From the NCBI GenBank assembly GCA_004369085.1, contig ML210154.1:1228-54140 (forward strand): a DNA stretch of 52,913 bases, given 5' to 3'. A program made the translations under genes and the position numbers. The DNA comes from Coprinopsis marcescibilis (Eukaryota > Basidiomycota > Agaricomycetes > Agaricales > Psathyrellaceae). The number at the start of each line of letters is the position of its first letter. The first letter of the stretch is position 1. The notes beneath the pieces were generated by a model. The model was not told the origin of the DNA. It made no database searches and saw nothing but the letters and a program-made list of their open reading frames with translations. Shown here in pieces: positions 10,618 through 22,328 of the stretch.

Positions 10618-12386
10618 TTTAATTTGTACAACTAGTAAAGCTTGATGGAGTGCGTGGAGCATACAGTCTAGGTGTTGACCACCATTATAGTCTACGGGAG
10701 TCGCATACGCTATTTCACGCTGTTTAGTATGTACTGCATGGACGGGCTTGATATAATACATGACGTTGTCAACAACGAGCGCCTGGGATATTCATGGGTA
10801 TCTGAGGTCCCGTCTTCTTTACTCTCCGCGTCCGCGTCTTCAGAGAGCCTAACGGACATGGAGTCAAAGGGCTACCCTAAGAAAACGGAGGAAAACGCAC
10901 TTACCGTTCGACCCTACACATCTATGTCACTAGTGTCCGCACGTCCGGGGTTGCACACAGGTTATTGACGTCCTCGGGGGTACTTCACTGTCTTGAGTTG
11001 ACCAGGGGGTAGATAAAGGCATATTGTAACTGCAAGTAGGACGTTGGAGCATGGGAATGAAGGAGAAACCAAATCGCGATCCACCAAGAGTGCGAGTAGG
11101 GTGATATATACGTACCATCCGCGCGAAGCCTCAAGGCCACGTCCTCAGAGCTGGAGGGCTGCGTCGCTGTTGAACTCATCTCGCGTCGCTTCATCTACAG
11201 GGTCAAACCAACGGAGTGCTTCTAGGATTCAAAGCCTTAGATGGCGCCGGAACTCTTGGAGGAGAGAAAACTGAAGAGGGGACGGGTGTAGGGAATGAAA
11301 CATCAGCATTTTGACAGGGAAAGTGTTCAAGTTCACTCACAGCAGCTTTCGCTCCATCTAAAACTGCAGCTACCCGAGGCTTCGGAGATACCGTGCCGCC
11401 TAGGGCAAGGGTTGGTTGGAGTTCTTGATCATTAGGCGGTTTGCCCTTCAACAGCTTCACAGCCATACTAAGCAGGGGTTGTCCACAGATCCCTGAGCAG
11501 CTGAATAGAGTGGTATCTTAAAGGCCGCTATTTGAGCAGTATATGCACACATTACACACCTTAGAACCTCTAACGGTGGTCCTCAACCATCATTTCACCC
11601 AGAGGCACAGGGAACGCGGAGAAAGCAGAGGGGAGTGAAGTGGGTGAGGAAGAGGGCCATTGAGCCACCGAAGCTCACTGCTCCATCAAGACGGTGTTCC
11701 AGAGTAAATCAAGACCAGAACAATAGCGACGATGTCCTTTGTCGACAAGGAAAAACAAAATCATCAATCGCGAGAACAACGGCAGTGCACAGCCACCCTA
11801 GATCATCCCCCTGTCTGTTAGTACTCTTCCATGCACAGATTTGCCTGTAGAAAGACGCCAGAGGATTTATTCGGATCGCCAGAGTGTCCGCCAAGTAAGA
11901 AGTAGGTGCTGTGGTGCATAAAGCCGCAAGTATGACGTTGAAGCTGCTGCAACCTCCGTCCTTTTGACTTCAGGCGAGCGCTTGACCCGTCACCAGCCAA
12001 TAGAAGTACCCAAGTAAAGAATGAGATCATCGAGAGATAGAGCTTCATAGCATCGAAGAGGTCATCTCTGCTCTTAAACTCGAAGCGTCGATGTATGGTA
12101 ACGAGCAAGTAACGAGCATAGCCAAAGACATGACAGCGTGTCTCGAACAAAATCAATACTAAGCGGCCCGGACGTCGCAAGCCGAGAGCCGCATGTTCAC
12201 AGAGAGTCTGGGCGCTCTGGTTATCGATACCTTGGGCGGGTATAAAAAGCTATAATTTACTCAAATAAATCGGAGTACGTGTCCACTACCAAAAAAGCGA
12301 AACGGGTACTTGTACGCGGGTGGTATGTATATCCGTAGCGTAGCCGCGCACGCGGAGGGGGTGTGGCGTTGTGGAAGAAATGAAAG
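10618..12386. other. Spacer with a possible broken minus-strand gene
   Basis: A minus-strand frame from an ATG at 11466 reads protein-like for about 42 codons (starting MAVKLLKGKPPNDQ) up to a good GTGAGT donor. Downstream frames (for example ALRWFDPVDEATRDEF near 11.2 kb) also look protein-like but are separated by stops, so this may be a decayed gene. A second minus frame (12180-11818) has no recognisable motif. A TATAAAA lies near 12240. I call no gene here. Confidence 0.4.
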
Positions 12387-14357
12387 CTAGTCTAATCTAC
12401 CACCCTTAGCTTTCAGATGATCCCCTCTCTCCAACGAATGTACATCACTTCCGACCCATCGGTATATCAGCCAAAAGACCACGGCGAACCCACTGATGAG
12501 GAAGAACACAAATCGGAATGGGTATTCGATGACATACGCCTCGAATGCCATCATCTTCTTGTTCAAATGCTGCGAAGAATTATGAGAAGATGCTCGTGAA
12601 GCTGAAATCGAAGCCCTTACCCGTGCCAAACGCTCGACGATGTTCTCTGAATTTTTATATCCAATCTTGCCGTTGACGATGTCTTCCAGAGCGGCGAAGA
12701 GAGAGGGAGTAGCGGTGATCTTGAGCGAGCGACCCGTGCGGTCGGTATCATAGTATACAAGGTCCTGAAATGGGGTGAGACAACAATCGACGCAACGGAG
12801 AAGGAGCTTCGAACCTTGTGGCTGGCAACAATGACCTTGACATCGTCCAAGTCACCCTCGTCCTCATCAACTCGGATGGAGTACATACTTTTCATCCAAT
12901 CTTTCCATCTCTCCGCGTCCATCCAGGTGAAGATGACTTCCTGGCCCTTCAGTTGTCCGGAACCGCCATTCCTTGCGCGCCACTTCCTAGCGACATCATT
13001 CATCCTCTCCTCAATCTTGACGCTCAACTTCTTGTTTGAAGCTGCAATCACAACGAGTGGGCCGTGCGGTGCGTTCATGACAGACTGGAAGGTGTCCTGC
13101 GTGAGTTCAAGTGAGCTTGCCAACCGGTGGGTAAGAAGCCATTTCTTGAGCTCCTCATGTGTGCTAGAGGCAGTGCCATGGAGGATAGATGCAGGGGTGT
13201 TGATGTCGTGGTCCTTGAGACAGATGAGTGCCCACGGGATTTGGGCAGGGATTTTGTATTTCGTTCGGATTGCGGATGAGGTGGTGGCATATATGGTTGG
13301 GGAGCCGAGGAGAACCGCGGAATCTTGACGGACAATCTTCACAATCTCTTTATCTGACGGAGCATGGTAGAGAACATAAACAACCGATTCTTCGTCGACG
13401 TGGTCTTGCAGGTCTCCAGGTTTGGCGAGGACTTGGAGAGTTCTGTAGAGATATCATTCAATGGTTATTCCAGGTGGGGTGAAAGGTAGACGTACTCGGC
13501 GGATGCCTTCTCCGCAAAGGTCTGGAGTTGCTCCAGCTTCCTTCCTCCAGCGTACTCGCTCCTTGCATCGCCAGAGAAGTACACAAGTGTAGGGTAACCC
13601 TGGATGTTCTGAGTCTTGCACAACGCCGACTCGTCATCACAGTTAACCTCGGCTATCTGAACCCTGCCCTGCAAGTGCTTGGCCAGCTGCTTCCAGATCG
13701 GTGCAAGCTTCTTGCAGTGTCCGCACCAAGGGGCATAGAATTTAACAAATGTAGGGCCTTTAGATAGGGACGGGAAGAACGTTTTGGTGGTCAGGATTTC
13801 CACTTCTCCGGATGGGTTGACAGGCGTTTCGGCTGAAGATGCTGCTGCAGTCTCCTCGTCGTCCTCGTCGCTCGTCTCATGGTGCAATTCTTTTGCTGGC
13901 GCATGTTTCGAAATGAAAGTCTTGAGGTTTTCGAGTGACTTGGCCCCGTTAAACTTCTCTACAGGTTTGCCGTTTTCGAACATGATGACCTGGGGATACC
14001 CAGTGACGCCATTCTTGTCGCAGAGGTCTATATCGTGGTCGTACAACAGATATGGGGTGTTCTACGTGTCAGAGCATACCAAATCCACGAGTATACCTAC
14101 TTACCGCCGTGCAAAACACAGTTGACCTGTGCGAGGTGGACGCTCGGGAATTCCGCTTCCGCATCCTTCTCCAAAGTCTGCCACGTAGGTGCAAAGTTGA
14201 TGCAGTGAGGGCAGTATGGAGAGTAATGTTCGATAAACCAATGGCCCTTGGCGACTGTCAAGTCAAAGTTCTCTGGAGTGAGCTCGGCGCCGTAGACTGC
14301 TGGAATTGCAAACGCGGAGATCGCCAGCGATGTGATGAGGGTGGAAATTAAAGCCAT
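12387..14357 (-). CDS. Membrane-anchored protein disulfide isomerase (two thioredoxin domains)
   Basis: An ER thiol-disulfide oxidoreductase of 579 residues that forms and reshuffles disulfides in secretory proteins. Exons on the minus strand are 14357-14105, 14027-13496, 13442-12815, 12764-12621 and 12569-12387. Residues 1-23 are a signal peptide. Thioredoxin domain 1 has the active site CPHC (49-52) and the cis-Pro motif GYPQ. An acidic linker (about 136-146) follows. Domain 2 has FYAPWCGHCKK (CGHC 186-189) and GYPTLVYF. Then come non-catalytic thioredoxin-like regions and one C-terminal membrane span (about 539-555). There is no KDEL-type tail, so anchoring probably replaces retrieval, as in TMX-type enzymes. 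Splicing exon 1 to exon 2 restores VLHGDLCDKNGV, a family signature. The last intron (12620-12570, 51 nt) is in frame without stops. Confidence 0.88.
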
Positions 14358-16579
14358 GTTGGCTTGGTAAAAGTTGGCTCGACTACGAGGAGGTCGCCAG
14401 CCCGATGGAATTAGGAGATGGAAGTAGGAGAAAGTGTCGTTGTCGCTGTCGACACTTGTCGACGGCGGTGACGACTGGATGGGGCTGTGCATGTCGGTTT
14501 GTCATCATTGCACCGCTTGCGCGACTCGGATGCTGGGCCCTTGAAACCCGAGTGGCCTGAGGCGGCTTGTGCGGGTACCCATTCGAGAATTGGCATGTCT
14601 CTCTTCTGAGGCTAATAGAGCCCTATGTAAGACAACTCTGGACTCGAACTGGTGAATCTTTGTTAAGCTGTTGACATCTTGGTATCGTTCTTCTGTACCA
14701 TAGTCTCGGAATCTCGCTGATTCGAGGTCAACGGACACCGAGCTTTCCAAAACGGTTGCTCTGGCCACAGCAAATACTGGGTCCTTTAAGCCCATGAAGC
14801 TTTCTCGGCATTACGCTCCACGGTTCCTGCCATGTAAATGTCTCGGACTCAGACTCAGAAACGAGATCCACAGTGCTACAATGTCCAGCTCCCGAGCTTG
14901 GCGCAAATAAATTTTCTCCCCGAGCCTTCAAAGTTCAGATATGCAAGGCCATGTCTCTCCGGTGCAAATAAAAGGCGTATATGCCATTACGGGTCCTATT
15001 CAAGTTTCGGGTCTTAGCGCTGTCGGGGACTTGGGATGTGACATATGGGACGGTCTCCCACATCACCATGAGGTGCAGGTGTGTAGAGTGTCCGTCCAGC
15101 ATCAAATGTAAGGTCTCTCCGCCGTTCTGTACTCTGACAGTTAATAATACTATGAAGATGGGAGTGATGAATGGAGGGCGCTGTCTAATGTGCACCCCAC
15201 TTCTCGTTTCCGTTCCCTTCTTTCTTCTTTTGCTCTGGCCCTTGAGTGAGAACCCGTGCCATAGATAGGTCTGAAGTCGAGGAAACTAGATCTTACCAGC
15301 TTGCCATGGACCTGAAATAGTAGCTCAGATGGCTATCTCAAGTTGTTCGCGTCAGCTTTTGCTCGGCGCCTATTTCTTCTTCTGCCAAAGTCTGGGGTTC
15401 TTTTCGCTGTTCAGCTCCGTTTATTGGATTATATCGCTTCCCCTCATCTGGATGCTGCTTCTTACACCGGAGAGTGTATACATCAGTCTTATCTTTAACG
15501 CCACTAAATCCATGAAACACAGTAGAAGTAATATTAACGGCTCTCCTAGAAGCCAGTGTCGCGTGCGTAAATCGTAGAATCTACAGGGTTCGCTGCGGCG
15601 AAGCTTTCATAAACGCAGAAGTAAGGGCTCTCTGGATTTCGATCTCATCTCCGTTCTCTTCATCACACAACATAGAGACAGCCACTGAAATTGGTGCGCC
15701 TTTGACGACGGTCTAGATGGTAATCACGGTTCGGACGCGCTTCTCAAACCTTGCAACGGAGATTCAGCGCCATTGTGTTGAGAGAACCCTTTGTTGAGCT
15801 ATTTGGGAGCGATAAGGGTTGTGGATCCGGACCCGGACGTCGGGGTACGTTATACTAGTACTTGATTGACAGGATTCGGATTCGGACAAATTTTGAATAG
15901 GGAAGACAACGGTAACCAATTCAAAACGTTAACGCGCACCCTGAATCATGATGATGCTGAAGCCAATCAGCTGAAAATGTACACATATATCTACACCACA
16001 GTCATGTAGATATCGGTGGAGTTCAACCCAAAGCATGGATCAAACCCCAAAATTTCAAGACGTGTGACAGCTATGGTCCCCGTTCTGAAGCAATTGATGA
16101 AGTGAGTAGAAACTGCCAAATGCCAGGCGTAGAAGGAAACACCCGCTGTCTCGCGTAGTTCGTCATTCTTCTCCTTCTCCTTTGTCACCCAAATCAATCG
16201 AACAACATCTTCTGAAGCCCCCCGATCGAAGCTGGGTATCTGCGGTCGAGAGGACATCTTTACCCGCATTTAGGATATTGTGCGCGAACAAGGTCGCCAT
16301 GTACAAAACGCCTTTACGATACCTCGAACACTAGACGGCATAGGAGTCTAAGACCTGACCCCCAGCTGAGACCCAGGTAACAAGATATTCCGACTCACGA
16401 ACACGAACACAAAGTTCCGAGTACAAATGCGAGTAGATGGATCGGGCTCAAGGGCGAAATTGTAGATCGCCGCATCAAATCCTAGGGGTTGTATTCTCAA
16501 GACCCAAATCTAGGTCAGGCGGAACGCACTAAGCATAAGCTGGCTCCATGACCTTAATATCAAATAACTTTGCCACTCA
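14358..16579. other. Gene-poor stretch
   Basis: This is the upstream region of the PDI gene followed by about 2 kb without a convincing gene. A 92-codon minus frame (16269-15991, real ATG) is the best candidate but matches nothing I know. I see no tRNA and no transposon coding sequence. Confidence 0.5.
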
Positions 16580-17141
16580 CGCGCCAAAGGTGTCATACAA
16601 GGTGCCGACCTCAAAGCCCCCGATGGTCGCGGAAGGGATTGGAAAGGACACCCTCCGGACGCCATGCGCCTGTCCATCTGATTCAGAGCCCAGGACGATA
16701 ACGGGGGTGCGACCAGACGCGTAAATAGACAGACAGCCTAGTTGGTAAAGCGGTGGAGGAACGGTGAAGCTTTAGGCATGATCTCCACCGTTTCCCCTAC
16801 GGGTGTACACATGTTGAAAAGTCTCAGCGAAGAGAGCGGGGAATCAGAAATTCCCCCGTTCGCTTAACTGCCAGAAAGGGTCGTACGCGCCAAACCGTTT
16901 CCAACGTGGTCTCCGGCTTCGTCCTTCAGACGTTGGGGCAGTCTCAGTGAGGAGAACGGGGATTCTTTTTGCTGAGGCTCCTCAGATAGGTATGTCGGCA
17001 CATCGTCTCCCTGTCGTCCCAGTTGCTTACAGTTCCGCATTCGAAATGGTAGCTGAAGCGAATGATATTGCCCACAGCTCTTGCGGATCGTCGGTCAAGT
17101 TTACCTGCACCAATCCCTGGACGTAGAGGCATTACGTCCAC
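16580..17141 (-). pseudogene. Decayed actin-like gene copy
   Basis: Minus-strand fragments that match the actin gene at 18.3-19.8 kb, in order but in shifting frames. Near 17.1-16.95 kb the frame reads FECGTVSNWDDRETMCRHTY against actin [20 protein letters not shown]. Next, in another frame, IPVLLTETAP matches [10 protein letters not shown]. The last piece, CLSIYASGRTPVIVLGSE (about 16745-16692), matches [18 protein letters not shown] and is followed by decayed sequence. The VLLTE segment seems to occur twice (about 16850 and 16950), suggesting internal duplication or insertion. Frameshifts and stops between the pieces rule out an intact product. The N- and C-terminal thirds were not found. 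It has the same orientation as the real gene and lies just downstream of it, so a tandem duplication that then decayed, or a divergent actin-related gene that died, are both possible. Confidence 0.75.
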
Positions 17142-17637
17142 TGTGTAGCTTCCTGGCGGGTCTGTCCTGCGATTGCCTTACGCGCGCTGGATGAGGAGTC
17201 GAGGAGTTTCAGGGTGAAACGACGACGGAACCTGCGCGCCTTGGGTGAACCGTGAAACACATGTAGAAAGTAAGCTTTTTGGTACACAGTCCATATCCAG
17301 CAACACATTACTGGTCGGTTAACAAAGCAATAGATGCACATCCGAGTGGACGAACGAACGACTTCCTTCAAGTTACGCCCGAATCTGCATTTCCGGAACC
17401 ACCTTTAATGATCTAGAAAATACCTAATAAATCCATGTCTGAAAGCCATGTCCACACCTGAGTGACGACGTACGACCACTGTTAATTCCTGGAGTCAAGC
17501 CACATCTTCTACTCGTAGGCAGCAGGAGCGATCCTCGGAACAGAAAAATAGGCTTTGGCGTCGCCACCGAGGTCTGGGGCGCGTTGCAAATGCGCGAAAC
17601 ATCTACAGAAAGAGCCTCCAGGTCTTTCTGCAGCAAA

Positions 17638-18000
17638 GTCGAGGAACTGAAGGGCTGCTGTTACGCGCTCAACAGCAGTTCTTCGATTGCAGTGTCGAAG
17701 GGTGTGGAAGTGCAATTAACGTTGGTGTATTGGCTTCCGCTTCTGCTTCCAAATTAGAGAGATAAACAAGGGCTTTCTGAACGACCGGGAGAGACTTGGC
17801 GCAGGCAGTTGCGGCTGCAGCGAAGTCGAGGATCTGAAGGGCTGTTGTTACGCGCTTAACAGAAATTCTTCGATTGCAGTGTCGAAGGCCCTGGGTAGAA
17901 GTACAATTAACGTTGTTGTATTGGCTTCCGCTTTTTCTTCCAAGTTAGAGAGAGATCAACAAGGGCTTTCTACGCTGACCCTGGCGCAGTTGCGGTGGAT
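17638..18000. repeat. Tandem direct duplication, period 187 bp
   Basis: Two direct copies begin with GTCGAGGAACTGAAGGGCTG (17638) and GTCGAGGATCTGAAGGGCTG (17825). They stay alignable with scattered mismatches and small indels to about 18000. Shared landmarks include TTCTTCGATTGCAGTGTCGA, CAATTAACGTTG, GTATTGGCTTCCGCTT and CAAGGGCTTTCT. On the minus strand one frame runs across the junction and reads like an Ala/Leu-rich helix (for example KRVTTALQILDFAAAATA), so the unit may come from a coding exon. The surrounding stretch (17142-18279) has no other supported gene. Confidence 0.85.
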
Positions 18001-18279
18001 AATATTGATTTTATCCAACAGACTTGAACCCACCCACTCTCAAAGACTTGAAAGGCAGTCCAAAGTAATTGAAATTGATTATATCGACAAAAAAGAATGA
18101 ATTAAGAACACGGAGGGAAGAGGAAGAAAGAAGCAAGCGCATGCAACTCTCTGCACAAACCGGAGCTCATCGACACCTGAACCACATCAGCCAGCTACAA
18201 ATGCTCGCGCATCCAACCATCCACCCACACACGGAACATTATCATGATAATAGTTTGCAGAACGCCGTATATATGTCGT

Positions 18280-19841
<1,562 letters not shown>

Positions 19842-19915
19842 GATGATTATTCGTTAAAGGGCTAAAGACAAAGTTGGTGTTGCTAGAGCTGTAGAGCCAG
19901 ACTGTGAGATCGATG

Positions 19916-19923
19916 TATTTATA
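19916..19923 (-). promoter_or_regulatory. TATA box of the actin gene
   Basis: On the minus strand this reads TATAAATA, 75-82 bp before the actin ATG. A pyrimidine-rich tract (TTCCTTCCTCCTC) lies further upstream. Both are usual for highly expressed basidiomycete genes. Confidence 0.65.
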
Positions 19924-22328
19924 CAAGACAGAGGCGCAGCAGGCGGAGAATAGAGCGCCGCTACAGCCAAGGGATCGTATTCCCTTGGCTGCACCGTCGC
20001 CGTCGACATGCTGAGGAGGAAGGAATAAACATACCTAAGAAGTTGCTCCCAGAAGATGTGTTGGGGACAAGGGAAACGGTTTTGTCCACCTCGCGCCTTA
20101 TCCGATTGCGTTAGGGCCGGTCGTTTGTCATGCCGTATTTGTCTGTGTGGCTGCGCTCTCAAGGCTGTGCGCCGATTCTGCCAAAGACCATCATTCCAAC
20201 ACATTTTGCAGCCCTCAACGAGCCTAATTAAAACGGGCTCCTCAGGAATCTTGGTACGGCGAGGATGTACTGTATTTGTACTCTGATACCTTCCAAAACA
20301 GGACGCCTCAGGCGCTTTTCTGTAACGCCGCAGTCGCGCCAAGTCATACAGCGTCCGACCGAGTCTGGGGTTACCCCGCACCCGCTAAAGCTGGGCATTC
20401 ACGGAGAGGGTAAAGAGGATGTTTTCTTACCTTGGAGTCCGCCGATCAAGAGTGCATCCGGACCTGTCCAGCAAAAAGGATCCGATACACAGGCCATTCA
20501 GTTCCTGTGCACTGTTGCAATAGCTTTCCAAGTTCGAATTCGCTGAAGAACCCGAGAGCACCATCCAAAGGCTGTACAGCAAGTCTTCAAATGCTACAGG
20601 AGACTAACTATCTTGACTACTTCCGGTACTATAAGTAGAACCTCCATCGGCAATCGGAAGCAAAGTCTCTTCCGAATCTACAAGCGCATTCTTCAGAACC
20701 CATTGAAATTTGTCCGATGTCGAGAACGTCATAAAGTCGGTCAGCCAAGTGCTTGTCAGGATTGATCCCATCCGATAGCAGAGTTATTACCCTTCAGCTA
20801 AGCCTCGTCAAGGCTTCACGTAGATATATATGGCCTTTATCCGCGAGATGGATTAACGTGGAAGGATGGCATCGTAAGTGATATCAACCCGCAGGCATGT
20901 CTTTTCTCATCGAAAAACTGACCCACAAAGCAATACGATTTGCCCTCGTGCATAACCAATCTCAGAGGCGGCTGGTATTCCCTCTGACATAGATATTATG
21001 ACCAATGACTCCACTTCGAAAGGATGCGTTCGCGTATCCGTCATACTTGGGGCTGATTGCTCCCGTAGTGTCTGGAGAGTTGCAACGTATCTGGACGGAC
21101 ATTGGGCAAACCGGCGGACTTGATAGAGGTAACTCACTGCAGTCGGCAGACTCTAGTGGCACAGGCGCAACCTGCAACCCAAGTTAAATGAACCCCCTTT
21201 GCCCCTTCACATCTCCAGTACCACGAACACCTGCGACCACTGGCCAAAACTATAGTCAGGTATGTAATAAAGCTCAGGAGAAGCGAAGGGCCGCAGCTCT
21301 CAAAACGATCCAAAACATCTTCCGACTTCGGCGCAAGTTTCCGAAATCGGAATGTAATAAGCGCGCTCTTTGAGTCGCTCAAGCCAAAGTGCACCGTGCC
21401 TATCTTTAGTCCAGGGTTTCTGAATCGCGCCCAGGGCGTACTTCTACAAGTCGCTCAGAGCCATCCGACCGGTCAGTCGAGGACAAACTAAAAGATCAAA
21501 TCCTTGGACCAGCGCTATCCAAAATGACTTTAATGACAACTGACAACTCGGGGCCGAGGGAAACATTATGGAACCTCTATGGCATGTGGGTGTCGGTGGA
21601 TCCAAAAGCTGACAGAAGATTCTCACTAATACTTCGCGTGCATCCGCATAACCGAATGGGGAGGATGAAGTATATACAGGATCATTCAACAAGTCGTCAT
21701 CGCTACGGTCTGGGGAAGGCGGAGCGCCCGTGGATCGAGAAGAACTTTAACTACATAAAGGGGATACTATGGGATGCCCAATACACCGCCACCTGTATAA
21801 CGTTCGCTGCGCAATCCCAGGGTTTCGCAGGGTTTCGATAGGCCCCCGTTCCATTTGAACAGCTGGATGGATATTATAGACATTGTTCCTGCCAAGCCAA
21901 TGACTCTGGTGGGTGCTCGCCATCTGAAGTTCATCTGTCAGCCTTGGCGATCGACGATGATGCGTCAAGATATGTAGGTCAAGCCCCTAGCTTCAAGATT
22001 TTTGAAGGAACAACGGAATTATTTCCTTTTTCGGCACCTCACCCACCGGTGCTCACCCCAAACCGAGACTAGTACAAACGCTCACATGCTGCCTCATCGT
22101 GACCTTCCTCGCGCCCCTTGTCGATTGCGTGTGATAATGCCGTTCTGAGATTCAGTTTACTAACATACTACGTACTTAATGGTGATCGCGGTGGACTTTC
22201 CTTTCACTCTGACCACGTCCTCTCATTCGCTGAAACCTCCTCTCTGATACCAAGGCGACTCTGTGGAATCCACTCAACACCTCCCAATCGAAATCCGAGA
22301 AAGTGCAAGATCCAACGACCCAACCAAT
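19924..22328. other. Gene-poor stretch between actin and P450
   Basis: Upstream region of actin, about 2 kb of DNA without recognisable genes, then the upstream region of the P450 gene. The longest plus frame with an ATG (21524-21841, 105 codons) has no known motif. Confidence 0.55.

Noticed and set aside
11818..12180. Minus-strand frame with a hydrophobic stretch
   Set aside because: The hydrophobic segment alone is weak evidence; I saw no partner exons or homology.
1..12300. CRISPR arrays, bacterial operons or a mobile-element coding region in the gene-poor left part
   Set aside because: No regularly spaced repeats, no transposase or reverse-transcriptase motifs, and the gene structures are clearly nuclear fungal.
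14630..14670. tRNA B-box-like GGACTCGAACTGG
   Set aside because: The flanking bases do not pair into a T-arm and no A-box or acceptor stem was found.
15991..16269. 92-codon minus-strand frame with an ATG
   Set aside because: Protein-like but isolated, unrecognised and without splice partners; kept only as a note in the intergenic entry.
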